NCBI RefSeq assembly: GCF_016918855.1
Contig: NZ_JADKYB010000028.1
Location: forward strand, 62,001 to 126,000
Length of the DNA: 64,000 bases
DNA from: Actinacidiphila acididurans
Lineage (GTDB): Bacteria > Actinomycetota > Actinomycetes > Streptomycetales > Streptomycetaceae
Reading direction: 5' to 3'
Position 1 is the stretch's first letter, and each line of letters begins with the position of its first letter. The notes below the pieces were generated by a model that saw only the letters and a list, made by a program, of their open reading frames with translations, did no database searches and was not told the origin of the DNA. Below are positions 1 to 11,021 of this stretch, piece by piece. The translations under genes were made by a program, and so were the position numbers.

Positions 1-585
1 GGTGACGTGTTCCTGCTGTTCCCGGGCGGCTCGGCCGCGGTCCGCGCCGTGCGTGCCGTCGACTCCGGCGAGGCCGCCGCTGTGCTGGAGGTCACCGACG
101 TGGCACCGGTGGCGGTGCCGCACCGCATCCGCGGCCGGGCCCGGGTCGTCGGCTGGCTGTCCGAGGTGCCCGGCGGCGCCTTCGAGTCCGGCACCGAACT
201 GCTGAAGCTGGAACCGGCCGAGGTCACGGTGGACGACCTGTGGGGTGCGGGCCGCGTCGAGCCCGAGGACTTCGCGGCGGCCACACCCGATCCGCTGGCC
301 CCCTACGAGACGGCGGTCCTCCAGCATCTGGCCGCGGACCATGCCGAGGAGGTCGCGGCGCTGAGCGCGCTGATCGACGACCGGCCCGGGTCGGGCCCGG
401 ACGGCGGTCGCCCGCCGGTCACCGCGGTGCCGCTGGCGCTGGACGCCTACGGTCTGCGGGTCCGCTTCAGCGGGCCGGACGGCCTGTTCGACGCGTACTT
501 CGACTTCCCCGAACCAGTGGACGGCGTGCCCGCCGCCCGCCGGGCCCTGCACGCGCTGTTCCGCGCCGTGGGCGACGAGGACTGA
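1..585 (+). CDS. DUF2470 domain-containing protein (5' end missing)
   Basis: The reading frame is open from base 1 (GGT GAC GTG) and ends at TGA 583-585, so the gene probably begins upstream of the window; the GTG at 7 is only the first internal start. The visible 194 residues carry a C-terminal part of the heme-utilisation-like DUF2470 fold: a helix with LAADHAEEV, then LALDAYGLRVRF and the FDAYFDFP strand, ending in a short helix. Members of the family are usually about 230-260 aa, which fits a loss of roughly 40-60 residues. Biochemical role is unknown; the family is related to flavin/heme-binding split-barrel proteins. It converges on rarA with 13 bp between the stops. Confidence 0.75.
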   Translation, partial: GDVFLLFPGGSAAVRAVRAVDSGEAAAVLEVTDVAPVAVPHRIRGRARVVGWLSEVPGGAFESGTELLKLEPAEVTVDDLWGAGRVEPEDFAAATPDPLAPYETAVLQHLAADHAEEVAALSALIDDRPGSGPDGGRPPVTAVPLALDAYGLRVRFSGPDGLFDAYFDFPEPVDGVPAARRALHALFRAVGDED

Positions 586-598
586 GCGCGGCGCTCCC

Positions 599-2068
599 CT
601 ACTCCCCCGAGCCGTCGCCGCCCGCGCCGTCGGGGCCGCTTCCCGCGCCGTCGGCCCCCGAAGTCCTGCTTCGCGAACCGTTGGGCCCGGCGCCGTTGGC
701 CCCTGCCGCGTTGGTTCCCGAGCCGCCCGCCAGCCGGTCCCGTACCCGTTCCAGTACGTCCGCGTAGCGGGCCTCGGCGCCGTAGCGGGTCGGGTCGTAG
801 TAGTGGCGGCCGCGCAGTTCCTCCGGGAGGTACTGCTGGGCGGCAATGGCGCCGGGTACGTCGTGCGGGTAGACGTACCCCCGGGCGTGGCCGAGTTTGG
901 CGGCGCCCTTGTAGTGGCCGTCTCGCAGGTGCGGCGGGACCGGGCCGGCCTTGCCGTCGCGCACGTCGGCCATCGCCGCGCCGATCGCGGTGGTGGCCGC
1001 GTTGGACTTGGGGGCCAGGGCCAGCGCGATGGTGGCGTGGCTGAGGATCAGGGACGCCTCGGGGAAGCCGATCATGGCCACGGCCTGGGCTGCCGCCACC
1101 GCGGTGGGCAGCGCGGTGGGGTCGGCCAGGCCGATGTCCTCGCTGGCGGAGATCATCAGCCGCCGGGCGATGAAGCGCGGATCCTCGCCGGCCACGATCA
1201 TCCGCGCCAGGTAGTGCAGCGCGGCGTCCACGTCGGAGCCGCGGATGGACTTGATCAGGGCGCTGGCCACGTCGTAGTGCTGGTCGCCGTCCCGGTCGTA
1301 CGCGACGGCCGCCTTGTCGACGGACTCCTCCAGGGTGGCCAGGGCGATGGTGTCCTCGCCCTTGGCCAGGGCGGCGCCGGCGCCCGCTTCCAGTGCGGTC
1401 AGCGCGCGGCGGGCGTCACCGCCGGCCATCCGCAACAAGTGCGCCTCGGCGTCCTCGGGCAGGGTGACCGCGCCGCCCAGGCCGCGCTCCTCGGTCAGCG
1501 CCCGGCGCAGCACGCCCCGGATGTCCTCGTCGTCCAGCGGTTCCAGGGTGAGCAGCAGCGAACGGGACAGCAGCGGGGAGATCACCGAGAAGTACGGGTT
1601 CTCGGTGGTGGCCGCGATCAGGGTCACCCAGCGGTTCTCCACGGCCGGCAGCAGGGAGTCCTGCTGGGCCTTGCTGAACCGGTGGATCTCGTCCAGGAAC
1701 AGCACGGTCTCCCGGCCGTAGCCGCCGGACTCGCGCTTGGCGGACTCGATGACCGCGCGGACCTCCTTGACGCCCGCGGTGATCGCCGACAGCTCCACGA
1801 ACCGCTTGTTGGTGGCCTTGCTCACCACGTACGCCAGGGTGGTCTTGCCGGTGCCGGGCGGGCCCCACAGGATCACCGAGGACGGGCCGGCCGGGCCGCC
1901 GCCGCCCTCCCCCACCAGGCGGCGCAGCGGCGAACCGGGCCGCAGCAGGTGCCGCTGGCCCACCACCTCCTCCAGGGTGCGCGGGCGCATCCGGACGGCG
2001 AGCGGGCTGGCGGCGGGGTCACGCTCCTGACGGGCCTCGGCGGCGGCGGTGAACAGATCTGGCTCCAC
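599..2068 (-). CDS. rarA: Replication-associated recombination protein A (RarA/MgsA), AAA+ ATPase
   Basis: 489 aa if started at GTG 2068 (MEPDLFTAAAE..., the start I recall for the family in Streptomyces). An in-frame GTG at 2092 would add eight residues; neither start has a clear ribosome-binding site. AAA+ motifs are intact: Walker A GPPGTGKTT, Walker B LFLDEIHRF and sensor AATTENPYF, followed by the lid and the RarA/WHIP tetramerisation domain (LPEELRGRHYYDP). Members act at stalled replication forks, related to the clamp-loader and RuvB families. The last ~45 residues are a Gly/Ala/Asn/Ser low-complexity tail (GANGAGPNGS) that is not part of the conserved core. Gene order rarA-hisS-relA matches other actinobacteria. 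Confidence 0.93.
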   Translation of the reverse strand: MEPDLFTAAAEARQERDPAASPLAVRMRPRTLEEVVGQRHLLRPGSPLRRLVGEGGGGPAGPSSVILWGPPGTGKTTLAYVVSKATNKRFVELSAITAGVKEVRAVIESAKRESGGYGRETVLFLDEIHRFSKAQQDSLLPAVENRWVTLIAATTENPYFSVISPLLSRSLLLTLEPLDDEDIRGVLRRALTEERGLGGAVTLPEDAEAHLLRMAGGDARRALTALEAGAGAALAKGEDTIALATLEESVDKAAVAYDRDGDQHYDVASALIKSIRGSDVDAALHYLARMIVAGEDPRFIARRLMISASEDIGLADPTALPTAVAAAQAVAMIGFPEASLILSHATIALALAPKSNAATTAIGAAMADVRDGKAGPVPPHLRDGHYKGAAKLGHARGYVYPHDVPGAIAAQQYLPEELRGRHYYDPTRYGAEARYADVLERVRDRLAGGSGTNAAGANGAGPNGSRSRTSGADGAGSGPDGAGGDGSGE

Positions 2069-2134
2069 GTTGTGCAGCGTAAGCCACCCCACCGACAGTC
2101 CCGGCCCGGGCCGGAGACTCAGGTCACGCCAGGG

Positions 2135-2797
2135 TCAGACGAGGGTCTTCCAGTACGACCACCAGCGGGTCAGGATCAGCGTGGCGATGATCCCGTACCA
2201 CAGCACCGGCACCACCCAGTGGAACTCCAGCACCAGCGACCGGGCACCCGCGGGGACCTTGATGATGCGGTGCTTGATGTTGTGCACCAGCGTGTACCAG
2301 AAGATCGCGATGGTGACGGTCCACGCCAGGCTGCACCACAGGCACAGGGAGCCGATGGTGTACAGCGTCTGGTACTGCAGCCAGGAGCAGAAGACCACGC
2401 CGAACAGGCCGCCGGCCTGCAGGCCCAGCCAGTACCAGCTGCGGTAGCGGGCCCCGGCGAACAGGCTCATGGCGACGGCCATGACCACCGGGTAGGCGAC
2501 CAGTCCGATGATCGGGTTCGGGAAGCCGAAGGCGTGCGCCTGCGGGCTCTGCATCACATTGGTGCAGGAGATGATCGGGTTCAGGCTGCACGCGGGGGTG
2601 TAGGTCTTGCCCTCGGCCTTGGCCTGGAGCAGCTTGAACTTGTCGTCCGTGATCACGAAGGACGCGACCAGGCCGAGCGCGCCACAGATCAACAGCAGCC
2701 AGGTGAAGGCGCGGCCGGCGGCCACGCCGCCGGGAACTCCGGGTTCGTCGCTGCCGCCGTCCGTGCGTGTGGTCTCGTCGAGCGCGGATGTGGTCAT
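2135..2797 (-). CDS. Vitamin K epoxide reductase (VKOR) family membrane protein
   Basis: 220 aa from ATG 2797, preceded by GGAGAAG about ten bases upstream. The open frame extends further upstream but without a ribosome-binding site. Four or five hydrophobic segments are seen (FTWLLLICGALGLVASFVIT; LIGLVAYPVVMAVAMSL; VVFCSWLQYQTLYTIGSLCLWCS; VVPVLWYGIIATLIL). The CxxC redox pair CLWC and the loop cysteines (TPACSLNPIISC) are those of bacterial VKOR homologues. In actinobacteria these enzymes usually reoxidise DsbA-type thiol oxidases using quinone, so this is probably a disulfide-bond formation protein at the membrane. A thioredoxin-fold DsbA-like gene lies far away (43.4 kb). The partner is inferred, not shown. 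Confidence 0.88.
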   Translation of the reverse strand: MTTSALDETTRTDGGSDEPGVPGGVAAGRAFTWLLLICGALGLVASFVITDDKFKLLQAKAEGKTYTPACSLNPIISCTNVMQSPQAHAFGFPNPIIGLVAYPVVMAVAMSLFAGARYRSWYWLGLQAGGLFGVVFCSWLQYQTLYTIGSLCLWCSLAWTVTIAIFWYTLVHNIKHRIIKVPAGARSLVLEFHWVVPVLWYGIIATLILTRWWSYWKTLV

Positions 2798-2925
2798 GGC
2801 CGCCGTTCTTCTCCGTCGGTGGGGGTGACCGGGCAACCCCATTGTGCATGCGGGTGCTGTGGACGCTATAAGGCCGAAGGTCCCTCGTACTCGCACGAAC
2901 GGCGGCGACAACCCTTACGAGCGGT

Positions 2926-4188
2926 TCAGGCGAGCCGCTCCTTGACGGCGGTGACGATCTCGTCGAGCGCGACCGGTGCCTGGTCCCCGCTGTCGAGGTC
3001 CTTGAGCTGGATCACGCCCTCGGCCAGGTCCCGCTCGCCGGCCACCAGCGCCAGCCGGGCGCCGGAGCGGTTGGCGGACTTCATGGCGTTCTTCATGCCC
3101 TTGCCGCCGTACGCGAAGTCCGCTGCGACCCCGGCCCGGCGCAGCGCGGTGACTATGGTGAACAGGGCGCGGCGGGCCTCCTCGCCGAGCGGCACCGCGT
3201 ACACGTCGGTCATGGCGGGCAGCGGCAGCTCCACCCCTTCGGCCCTGAGCGCCAGCACCGTGCGGTCCACGCCCAGTGCCCAGCCGACCGAGGGCAGCGC
3301 GGGGCCGCCGATCATCTCCGACAGGCCGTCGTAGCGCCCGCCGCCGCCCACGGCGGACTGCGAGCCGAGCCCCTCGTGCACGAACTCGAAGGTCGTGCGG
3401 GTGTAGTAGTCCAGGCCGCGGACCAGCTTCGGGTCGTCGGTGTACGCCACGCCCTCAGCGGTCAGCACCTCGCGCACCTGCTCGTGGTACGCCTTGCACG
3501 CCTCGCACAGGTGGTCGGCGATCAGCGGCACGCCGGTGAGCTGGGCCTGCACCGATTCGCGCTTGTCGTCCAGCACCCGCAGCGGGTTGATCTCGATCCG
3601 CTGCCGGGTGTCCTCGTCCAGGTCCAGGCCGCGCAGGAAGTCCTGGAGGGCGGCCCGGTAGACCGGGCGGCACTCCTTGTCGCCCAGGGAGTTCAGCAGC
3701 AGCCGGACGTTGCTCAGGCCCAGCGAGCGGTGGGCGTCGACCGCCAGCACGATCAGCTCGGCGTCCAGCACCGGGTCCTCGGCGCCGATCGCCTCCGCGC
3801 CGACCTGGGAGAAGTGCCGGTAGCGGCCGGCCTGCGGCTTCTCGTAGCGGTAGTAGGAGCCGGAGTACCAGAGCTTGACCGGCAGGTTGCCGCCGCGGTG
3901 CAGGTTGGCCTCCAGGGCCGCGCGCAGCACGGAGGCAGTGCCCTCGGGGCGCAGCGCCAGGTTGTCGCCGCCCTTGGTGGTGAAGGCGTACATCTCCTTG
4001 GTCACGATGTCGGTGGACTCACCGACGCCGCGGGAGAAGAGTTCGACGTTCTCGAATCCGGGGGTCTCGACGTAGCCGTAGCCGGCGCGGCGCAGCGGCG
4101 CGGCCATCGCCTCGCGCACCGCCAGGTACACCGCGGAGTCGGGGGGCAGCAGGTCGTAGGTGCCCTTGGGGGCCTGGAACGTGCTCAC
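2926..4188 (-). CDS. hisS: Histidine--tRNA ligase
   Basis: 420 aa from GTG 4188 (MSTFQAPKGTYD, the normal N-terminus of the enzyme). The class II catalytic motifs are visible: motif 2 region YRYEKPQAGRYRHFSQ, the HisA signature LVRGLDYYTRTTFEF, the GGGGRYDGL loop and motif 3 in SVGWALGVDRTVLAL. The C-terminal anticodon-binding domain contains FAYGGKGMKNAMKSANRSGA. It charges tRNA-His in the cytoplasm. The upstream metallo-hydrolase gene ends 11 bp before this start on the same strand, suggesting co-transcription. This pairing is also seen in mycobacteria (Rv2581c-Rv2580c). Length and motifs are normal. Confidence 0.97.
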   Translation of the reverse strand: MSTFQAPKGTYDLLPPDSAVYLAVREAMAAPLRRAGYGYVETPGFENVELFSRGVGESTDIVTKEMYAFTTKGGDNLALRPEGTASVLRAALEANLHRGGNLPVKLWYSGSYYRYEKPQAGRYRHFSQVGAEAIGAEDPVLDAELIVLAVDAHRSLGLSNVRLLLNSLGDKECRPVYRAALQDFLRGLDLDEDTRQRIEINPLRVLDDKRESVQAQLTGVPLIADHLCEACKAYHEQVREVLTAEGVAYTDDPKLVRGLDYYTRTTFEFVHEGLGSQSAVGGGGRYDGLSEMIGGPALPSVGWALGVDRTVLALRAEGVELPLPAMTDVYAVPLGEEARRALFTIVTALRRAGVAADFAYGGKGMKNAMKSANRSGARLALVAGERDLAEGVIQLKDLDSGDQAPVALDEIVTAVKERLA

Positions 4189-4199
4189 AGCAGGTCTCG

Positions 4200-4910
4200 T
4201 CACAATCCTCGTCGTGGAGCCGAGCGGTGGGCTCCTGCGGCGCGGGCCGCCTCCCCCAGATAGGGGTTGGTGGCGCGCTCGCGGCCGATGGTGGTCTGGG
4301 GGCCGTGGCCGGACAGTACGACGGTGGAGTCGTCCAGCGGCAGGCACACGCGGGCCAGCGACTGGTACAGCTCGGTCGTCGAGCCGCCCGGCAGATCGGT
4401 GCGTCCGACGGAGTCGGCGAACAGCAGGTCACCGGAGAACAGCACCGACGGGACGTCGGCGGTCTGCGGCAGCCGGTAGGTCACCGACCCCTTGGTATGC
4501 CCGGGCGCGTGCGCGACCTCGAGCTCCAGCCCCGCCAGCGCCAGGGTGCCGCCGTCGGTCAGCTCCCGCAGGTCGTCGGGTTCGCCGACGGTCAGCTCGC
4601 CGAGCAGCTGCTGCCCGATGGCGCGGCCGAGCGCCTTCTCCGGGTCGCTGAGCATGTACCGGTCCGCGGGGTGGATCCAGGCGGGGACGTCGTGCGCCCC
4701 GCACACCGGGATCACCGAGGCCACGTGGTCCACGTGGCCGTGCGAGAGGATCACCGCGACGGGCTTGAGCCGGTGCTTGGCGAGGGCGTCCTCGACGCCT
4801 TGGACGGCCTGGTGGCCCGGGTCGACGATCACGCACTCCTCACCCGCGGCGGGGGCGACCACATAACAATTGGCCCCCCAGGCCCCGGCGGGGAACCCGG
4901 CAATCAGCAC
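4200..4910 (-). CDS. MBL-fold metallo-hydrolase (glyoxalase II-like)
   Basis: 236 aa from GTG 4910. The metallo-beta-lactamase metal motif is SHGHVDH, followed by the downstream ligands GHTKGS (His), FSGDLLF (Asp) and LSGHGPQTT (His), i.e. all zinc-binding positions of the glyoxalase II subgroup. Family members hydrolyse thioesters such as S-lactoylglutathione; actinobacteria lack glutathione, so the natural substrate here is uncertain (a mycothiol or other thioester is possible). It lies just upstream of hisS with 11 bp between and divergent from the cyclophilin gene. The C-terminal residues (AHRSAPRRGL) are a non-conserved basic tail. Confidence 0.9.
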   Translation of the reverse strand: MLIAGFPAGAWGANCYVVAPAAGEECVIVDPGHQAVQGVEDALAKHRLKPVAVILSHGHVDHVASVIPVCGAHDVPAWIHPADRYMLSDPEKALGRAIGQQLLGELTVGEPDDLRELTDGGTLALAGLELEVAHAPGHTKGSVTYRLPQTADVPSVLFSGDLLFADSVGRTDLPGGSTTELYQSLARVCLPLDDSTVVLSGHGPQTTIGRERATNPYLGEAARAAGAHRSAPRRGL

Positions 4911-5162
4911 GTTCGTCCTTCTGTCGCTCGTGTCGTCCGCGGCGGTGTGGGCCGCGTCGGCAGGTCAAAAGCCTACCGGCGCGGGCCCGAGCGCCGCGAA
5001 CTCGTATCGCGCCCGCACAGGTCCGCCTCGTATCGTGCCCCCCGGCGGGCTGGACGGAGGGCGCGCGGAACGCGAAGATCCTCGCACGCGACACGGACGG
5101 CACGTGCGTCATCACAGGACACATCGGACATCAACACCGACATCAACGACGGAGACGGTGCA

Positions 5163-6029
5163 GTGGTCACCAAGGATCAGCGGCGACGACAGCTCGCCCG
5201 GGAGAAGTTCGAGCGGCAGCAGCAACGCCGGCATGAGGCGCGGCGCAAGTCGCGGATCCGCAACTCGGTGATCGCCGCCGTCGTGGTGGCGGCGCTGGCC
5301 GGCACCGGCGGGGCCTGGGCGGCGGGGGCGTTCAAGAGCGACAAGAAGACGAGCGACAGCGCCGCGGCCAAGGCCTCGGCGACCCCGTCGGCCGCGCCGT
5401 CCGCCACCAAGGCGGCGGCCAAGGTGCCGGACCCGTGCGCCAAGCCGGCGGGCGGCACCCCGGGCAAGCAGCAGTGGAAGACGGCGCCGGCGATGGCGAT
5501 CGACAAGACCGCGAAGTACACCTTCACGCTGGACACCACCTGCGGCGCCATCCCGATGACGCTGGACGCGGCCAAGGCGCCGCAGACCGTGAACTCCTTC
5601 TCGTTCCTGGCCGGCAAGGGCTTCTTCGACCACACCAAGTGCCACCGGCTGACCACCAACGGCATCTACGTGCTCCAGTGCGGCGACCCGCAGGGCACGG
5701 GTGGCGGCGGCCCGGGCTACACGCTGCCGGACGAGAACCTGACCGCCTTCGGCAAGGCGTCCTCGGCGCAGGCGCCGGTGACGTACCCGGCGGGCACGGT
5801 GGCGATGGCCAACACCGGCCAGCCGCACACCGGCGGCAGCCAGTTCTTCCTGGTCTACAAGGACAGCCCGCTGCCCCCGCAGTACACCCCGTTCGGCACC
5901 ATCGGCGCGGACGGCATGAAGGTGCTGCAGAAGATCGCCAAGGCCGGCGACAACGAGAGCAACGGGCAGGGCGACGGCGCTCCCAACGCCACGGTGGTGA
6001 TCAACAAGGCCACGGTCGTCAAGTCCTGA
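5163..6029 (+). CDS. Membrane-anchored cyclophilin-type peptidyl-prolyl isomerase
   Basis: 288 aa from GTG 5163, which follows a GGAG in the 'cgacggagacggt' context. The N-terminal ~35 residues are very basic (QQQRRHEARRKSRIRNS), then one transmembrane helix (VIAAVVVAALAGTGGAWAAG) and an Ala/Ser/Lys linker. The cyclophilin domain occupies residues ~120-288: FDHTKCHRLT, GPGYTLPDE, GTVAMANTGQPHTGGSQFFL and TPFGTIG correspond to the proline-isomerase active-site region. An extracellular catalytic domain tethered to the membrane is expected. In mycobacteria the ppiB-like gene sits in the same relA-hisS interval. Two extra cysteines (DPC, DTTCG) could form a disulfide outside the cell (inference). 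Confidence 0.92.
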   Translation: MVTKDQRRRQLAREKFERQQQRRHEARRKSRIRNSVIAAVVVAALAGTGGAWAAGAFKSDKKTSDSAAAKASATPSAAPSATKAAAKVPDPCAKPAGGTPGKQQWKTAPAMAIDKTAKYTFTLDTTCGAIPMTLDAAKAPQTVNSFSFLAGKGFFDHTKCHRLTTNGIYVLQCGDPQGTGGGGPGYTLPDENLTAFGKASSAQAPVTYPAGTVAMANTGQPHTGGSQFFLVYKDSPLPPQYTPFGTIGADGMKVLQKIAKAGDNESNGQGDGAPNATVVINKATVVKS

Positions 6030-6038
6030 CGGCGGCCG

Positions 6039-6079
6039 CGGGGCGCCCGGATCGTGTCGCACACGGCCCGGGCGCCCCG
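6039..6079 (+). terminator. GC-rich hairpin downstream of the cyclophilin gene
   Basis: Perfect 12-bp inverted repeat cggggcgcccgg (6039-6050) / ccgggcgccccg (6068-6079) with a 17-nt loop, nine bases after the cyclophilin stop. There is no T-run, which is usual for Streptomyces terminators. Confidence 0.7.
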
Positions 6080-6276
6080 CCCGTAGCGGCCGGGAAGCCG
6101 CCCGGGATCTCCGATCGGCACCAAATCAGGATTGGGCCCGTATCGGATGCGGACAGCCGGGCGGCTGGTCGCCTATGTTGGCGTTGGACCGGTCGGGGCC
6201 GTCGGCACGGCCGGAGGAAACTGTGGACGATGCCCGTCGGGCGCGCTTCGGCGGGGCATCACGTGGAGGAGGCGCT

Positions 6277-7506
6277 GTGAGCAGCGACCCGTGGGGCCGC
6301 GTCGATGAGACGGGGACCGTGTACGTGCGTACGGCCGAAGGGGAGAAGGAGGTCGGTTCGTGGCAGGCGGGCTCTCCCGATGAGGCCCTGGCCTACTACG
6401 AGCGCAAGTACGAGGGGCTCGTCGTGGAGATCGGCCTCCTTGAGAAGCGGGTGCAGACCACGGATCTGGCACCCAAGGACGCCCTGACCGCCATCGAACA
6501 CCTGCGGGTCATGGTGACCGAGGCGCACGCGGTCGGTGACCTGGCGGCGCTGGGGCAGCGGCTGGACGCGCTGGTGGCGCTGGTGGACTCGCGCCGCGAG
6601 GAGCGCAAGGCGGCCAAGGCGAAGCAGCACGACGAGGCGAGGTCCGCCAAGGAGGAGCTGGTCGTCGAGGCCGAGCAGCTCGCGGAGAGCGAGCAGTGGC
6701 GGTCGGCCGGGGAGCGGCTGCGGGCGCTGGTGGACACCTGGAAGGGCCTGCCGCGGCTGGACCGCAAGACCGACGACGAGCTGTGGCACCGGTTCAGCCA
6801 CGCCCGGTCGGTGTTCTCCAAGCGGCGCAAGGCGCACTTCGCGTCGCTGGACGCGCAGCGCGAGGAGGCCCGGCGCACCAAGGAGAAGCTGGTCGTCGAG
6901 GCGCAGTCGCTGTCGGACTCCACCGACTGGGGACCGACCGCGGCCCGCTACCGCGAGCTGATGGCGGACTGGAAGGCGGCCGGTCGGGCCCAGCGCGAGG
7001 CCGAGGACGACCTGTGGAACCGCTTCCGCGGCGCCCAGGACGTGTTCTTCGCCGCGCGCTCCGCGGTGTTCGCCGAGCGGGACACCGAGCAGCGGGACAA
7101 CCTGGAGCGCAAGGAAGAGCTGGTCGCCGAGGCGGAGAAGCTGCTGCCGGTGACGGACCTGAAGTCGGCGCGGGCGGCGTTCCGCTCGGTCAACGAGCGC
7201 TGGGAGGCGATCGGCCATGTGCCGCGCGACGCCCGCGCCCGGATCGAGGGCCGGATGCACGCGGTCGAGCGCGCCCTTCAGGAGGTCGAGGACGAGCAGT
7301 GGCGGCGCTCCAACCCGGAGGTGCGGGCCCGCGCCGCGGGTCTGACCGGTCAGCTCCAGGCTGCGGTGGACAAGCTGCGCGCCCAGGTCGAGGCGGCGCG
7401 CGAGTCCGGCAACACCGCCAAGGCCGACAAGCTCCAGGCCGAGCTCGACGGCCGTCAGGCCCTGCTGGACTCGGCCCTGAAGGGCATGCGCGAGTTCGGC
7501 GGCTGA
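6277..7506 (+). CDS. DUF349 domain protein with three tandem repeats
   Basis: 409 aa from GTG 6277, chosen because ggaggagg (6265-6272) sits just upstream; in-frame sequence further upstream is not conserved-looking. Residues ~127-345 hold three similar ~75-residue helical repeats, each beginning with a LVVEA(E/Q)...L segment and containing a conserved Trp (EQW, TDW) followed by DTWKGL, ADWKAAG and ERWEAIG, i.e. the DUF349 pattern. The C-terminal region is a charged coiled coil (KLRAQVEAARESGNTAKADK). No enzyme motifs or membrane segments are seen. The molecular function of the family is not established. It converges on relA with a shared terminator between. Confidence 0.88.
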   Translation: MSSDPWGRVDETGTVYVRTAEGEKEVGSWQAGSPDEALAYYERKYEGLVVEIGLLEKRVQTTDLAPKDALTAIEHLRVMVTEAHAVGDLAALGQRLDALVALVDSRREERKAAKAKQHDEARSAKEELVVEAEQLAESEQWRSAGERLRALVDTWKGLPRLDRKTDDELWHRFSHARSVFSKRRKAHFASLDAQREEARRTKEKLVVEAQSLSDSTDWGPTAARYRELMADWKAAGRAQREAEDDLWNRFRGAQDVFFAARSAVFAERDTEQRDNLERKEELVAEAEKLLPVTDLKSARAAFRSVNERWEAIGHVPRDARARIEGRMHAVERALQEVEDEQWRRSNPEVRARAAGLTGQLQAAVDKLRAQVEAARESGNTAKADKLQAELDGRQALLDSALKGMREFGG

Positions 7507-7514
7507 GCAGCCGT

Positions 7515-7568
7515 CAGCGGACCCCTGTCCCCCGGCGCCACCAGGTGCCGGAGAGCAGGGGTCCGCTG
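7515..7568. terminator. Bidirectional terminator between the DUF349 gene and relA
   Basis: Perfect 13-bp inverted repeat cagcggacccctg (7515-7527) / caggggtccgctg (7556-7568), loop 28 nt, lying between two convergent genes, so it can serve both transcripts. Confidence 0.8.
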
Positions 7569-7651
7569 CTCGTACGGGGTGCGGCTGCCGCGCGTACTGC
7601 CCGCAGCGTGCGCTGTCGCCGGGCCCTGAGCAGCGGGCCCGGTGGGGCGGC

Positions 7652-10117
<2,466 letters not shown>

Positions 10118-10288
10118 GAGCACTCCTCACGCGAGTGGGAAGTCCCATGGTATCGACCCGTGGCGCGATACGGGCGCCCGCGGTGGCCGGGCGGCTCCCG
10201 GAACACGCGGTACGCGCCCGTGTGCGCCCCGTACACGGCCGATCGGGTCCGGGAGCCTCCAGGGCCTTCCAGCGGCCCCGTGAAGCCC

Positions 10289-10849
10289 TCAGACGGCCAC
10301 CAGGGCCTCCAGCGGTGCTCCGCCGAGGGAAGGGGCCAGCCGCTGCCGGCCGCCGAGGAAGCCGAGCTCCAGCATCACCGCGACCCCGGCGACGGTCGCG
10401 CCGCAGCGGCGGACCAGTTCCAGGGACGCCTCGGCGGTGCCGCCGGTGGCCAGCACGTCGTCGATCACCAGCACCCGGTCGCCGTCGGTCATGGCGTCGG
10501 CGTGCACCTCGATCTGCGCGGTGCCGTACTCCAGCTCGTACGACTGGGTGAGCGTGGGCCCGGGGAGCTTGCCGGCCTTGCGGACCGGGACGAAGCCGAG
10601 CCCCGCGCGGGCGGCGGCGGGGGCGGCCAGGATGAAGCCGCGCGCCTCCAGGCCGACCACCTTGGTGGCGCCGTGCCGGGCGCACATCTCGGCCAGGGCG
10701 TCCACCAGCGCGTTGAAGGCCACCGGGTCGGCCAGCAGCGGGGTGATGTCCTTGAAGACCACTCCCGGCTTGGGGTAGTCGGGCACGTCCCGGATCCGGG
10801 AGAGCAGCAACTCCCGCAGGTTGGCGGAGGCGGCTTCCGTGGTGGTCAT
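10289..10849 (-). CDS. apt: Adenine phosphoribosyltransferase
   Basis: 186 aa from ATG 10849 (MTTTEAASANLRELL). It converts adenine and PRPP to AMP (purine salvage). The PRPP-binding signature VLVIDDVLATGGTAEAS, the adenine-specific region DYPKPGVVFKDITPLL and the flexible loop (RKAGKLPGPTLTQSYELEYG) are all present. Length is standard. It follows secF on the same strand after 172 bp of very GC-rich sequence and precedes relA, the order also found in mycobacteria (Rv2586c-Rv2583c). The much longer open frame upstream is a GC-bias artefact. Confidence 0.96.
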   Translation of the reverse strand: MTTTEAASANLRELLLSRIRDVPDYPKPGVVFKDITPLLADPVAFNALVDALAEMCARHGATKVVGLEARGFILAAPAAARAGLGFVPVRKAGKLPGPTLTQSYELEYGTAQIEVHADAMTDGDRVLVIDDVLATGGTAEASLELVRRCGATVAGVAVMLELGFLGGRQRLAPSLGGAPLEALVAV

Positions 10850-11021
10850 CGCACTACTTTCGGTTCTCGCTTCGATCGACCCGTACAACCTACCGGGCGG
10901 TGGCCGTCCCGTGCCCCGGGCCGGGCCCGGGCCGCGGCCTGAACGGCACCGAACCGGCCCCGAACGCACCGCGCCGCCCGGGCCTGGGCGGTCCGGGCGG
11001 CGGCGGTTGCGTGCGTAGGGC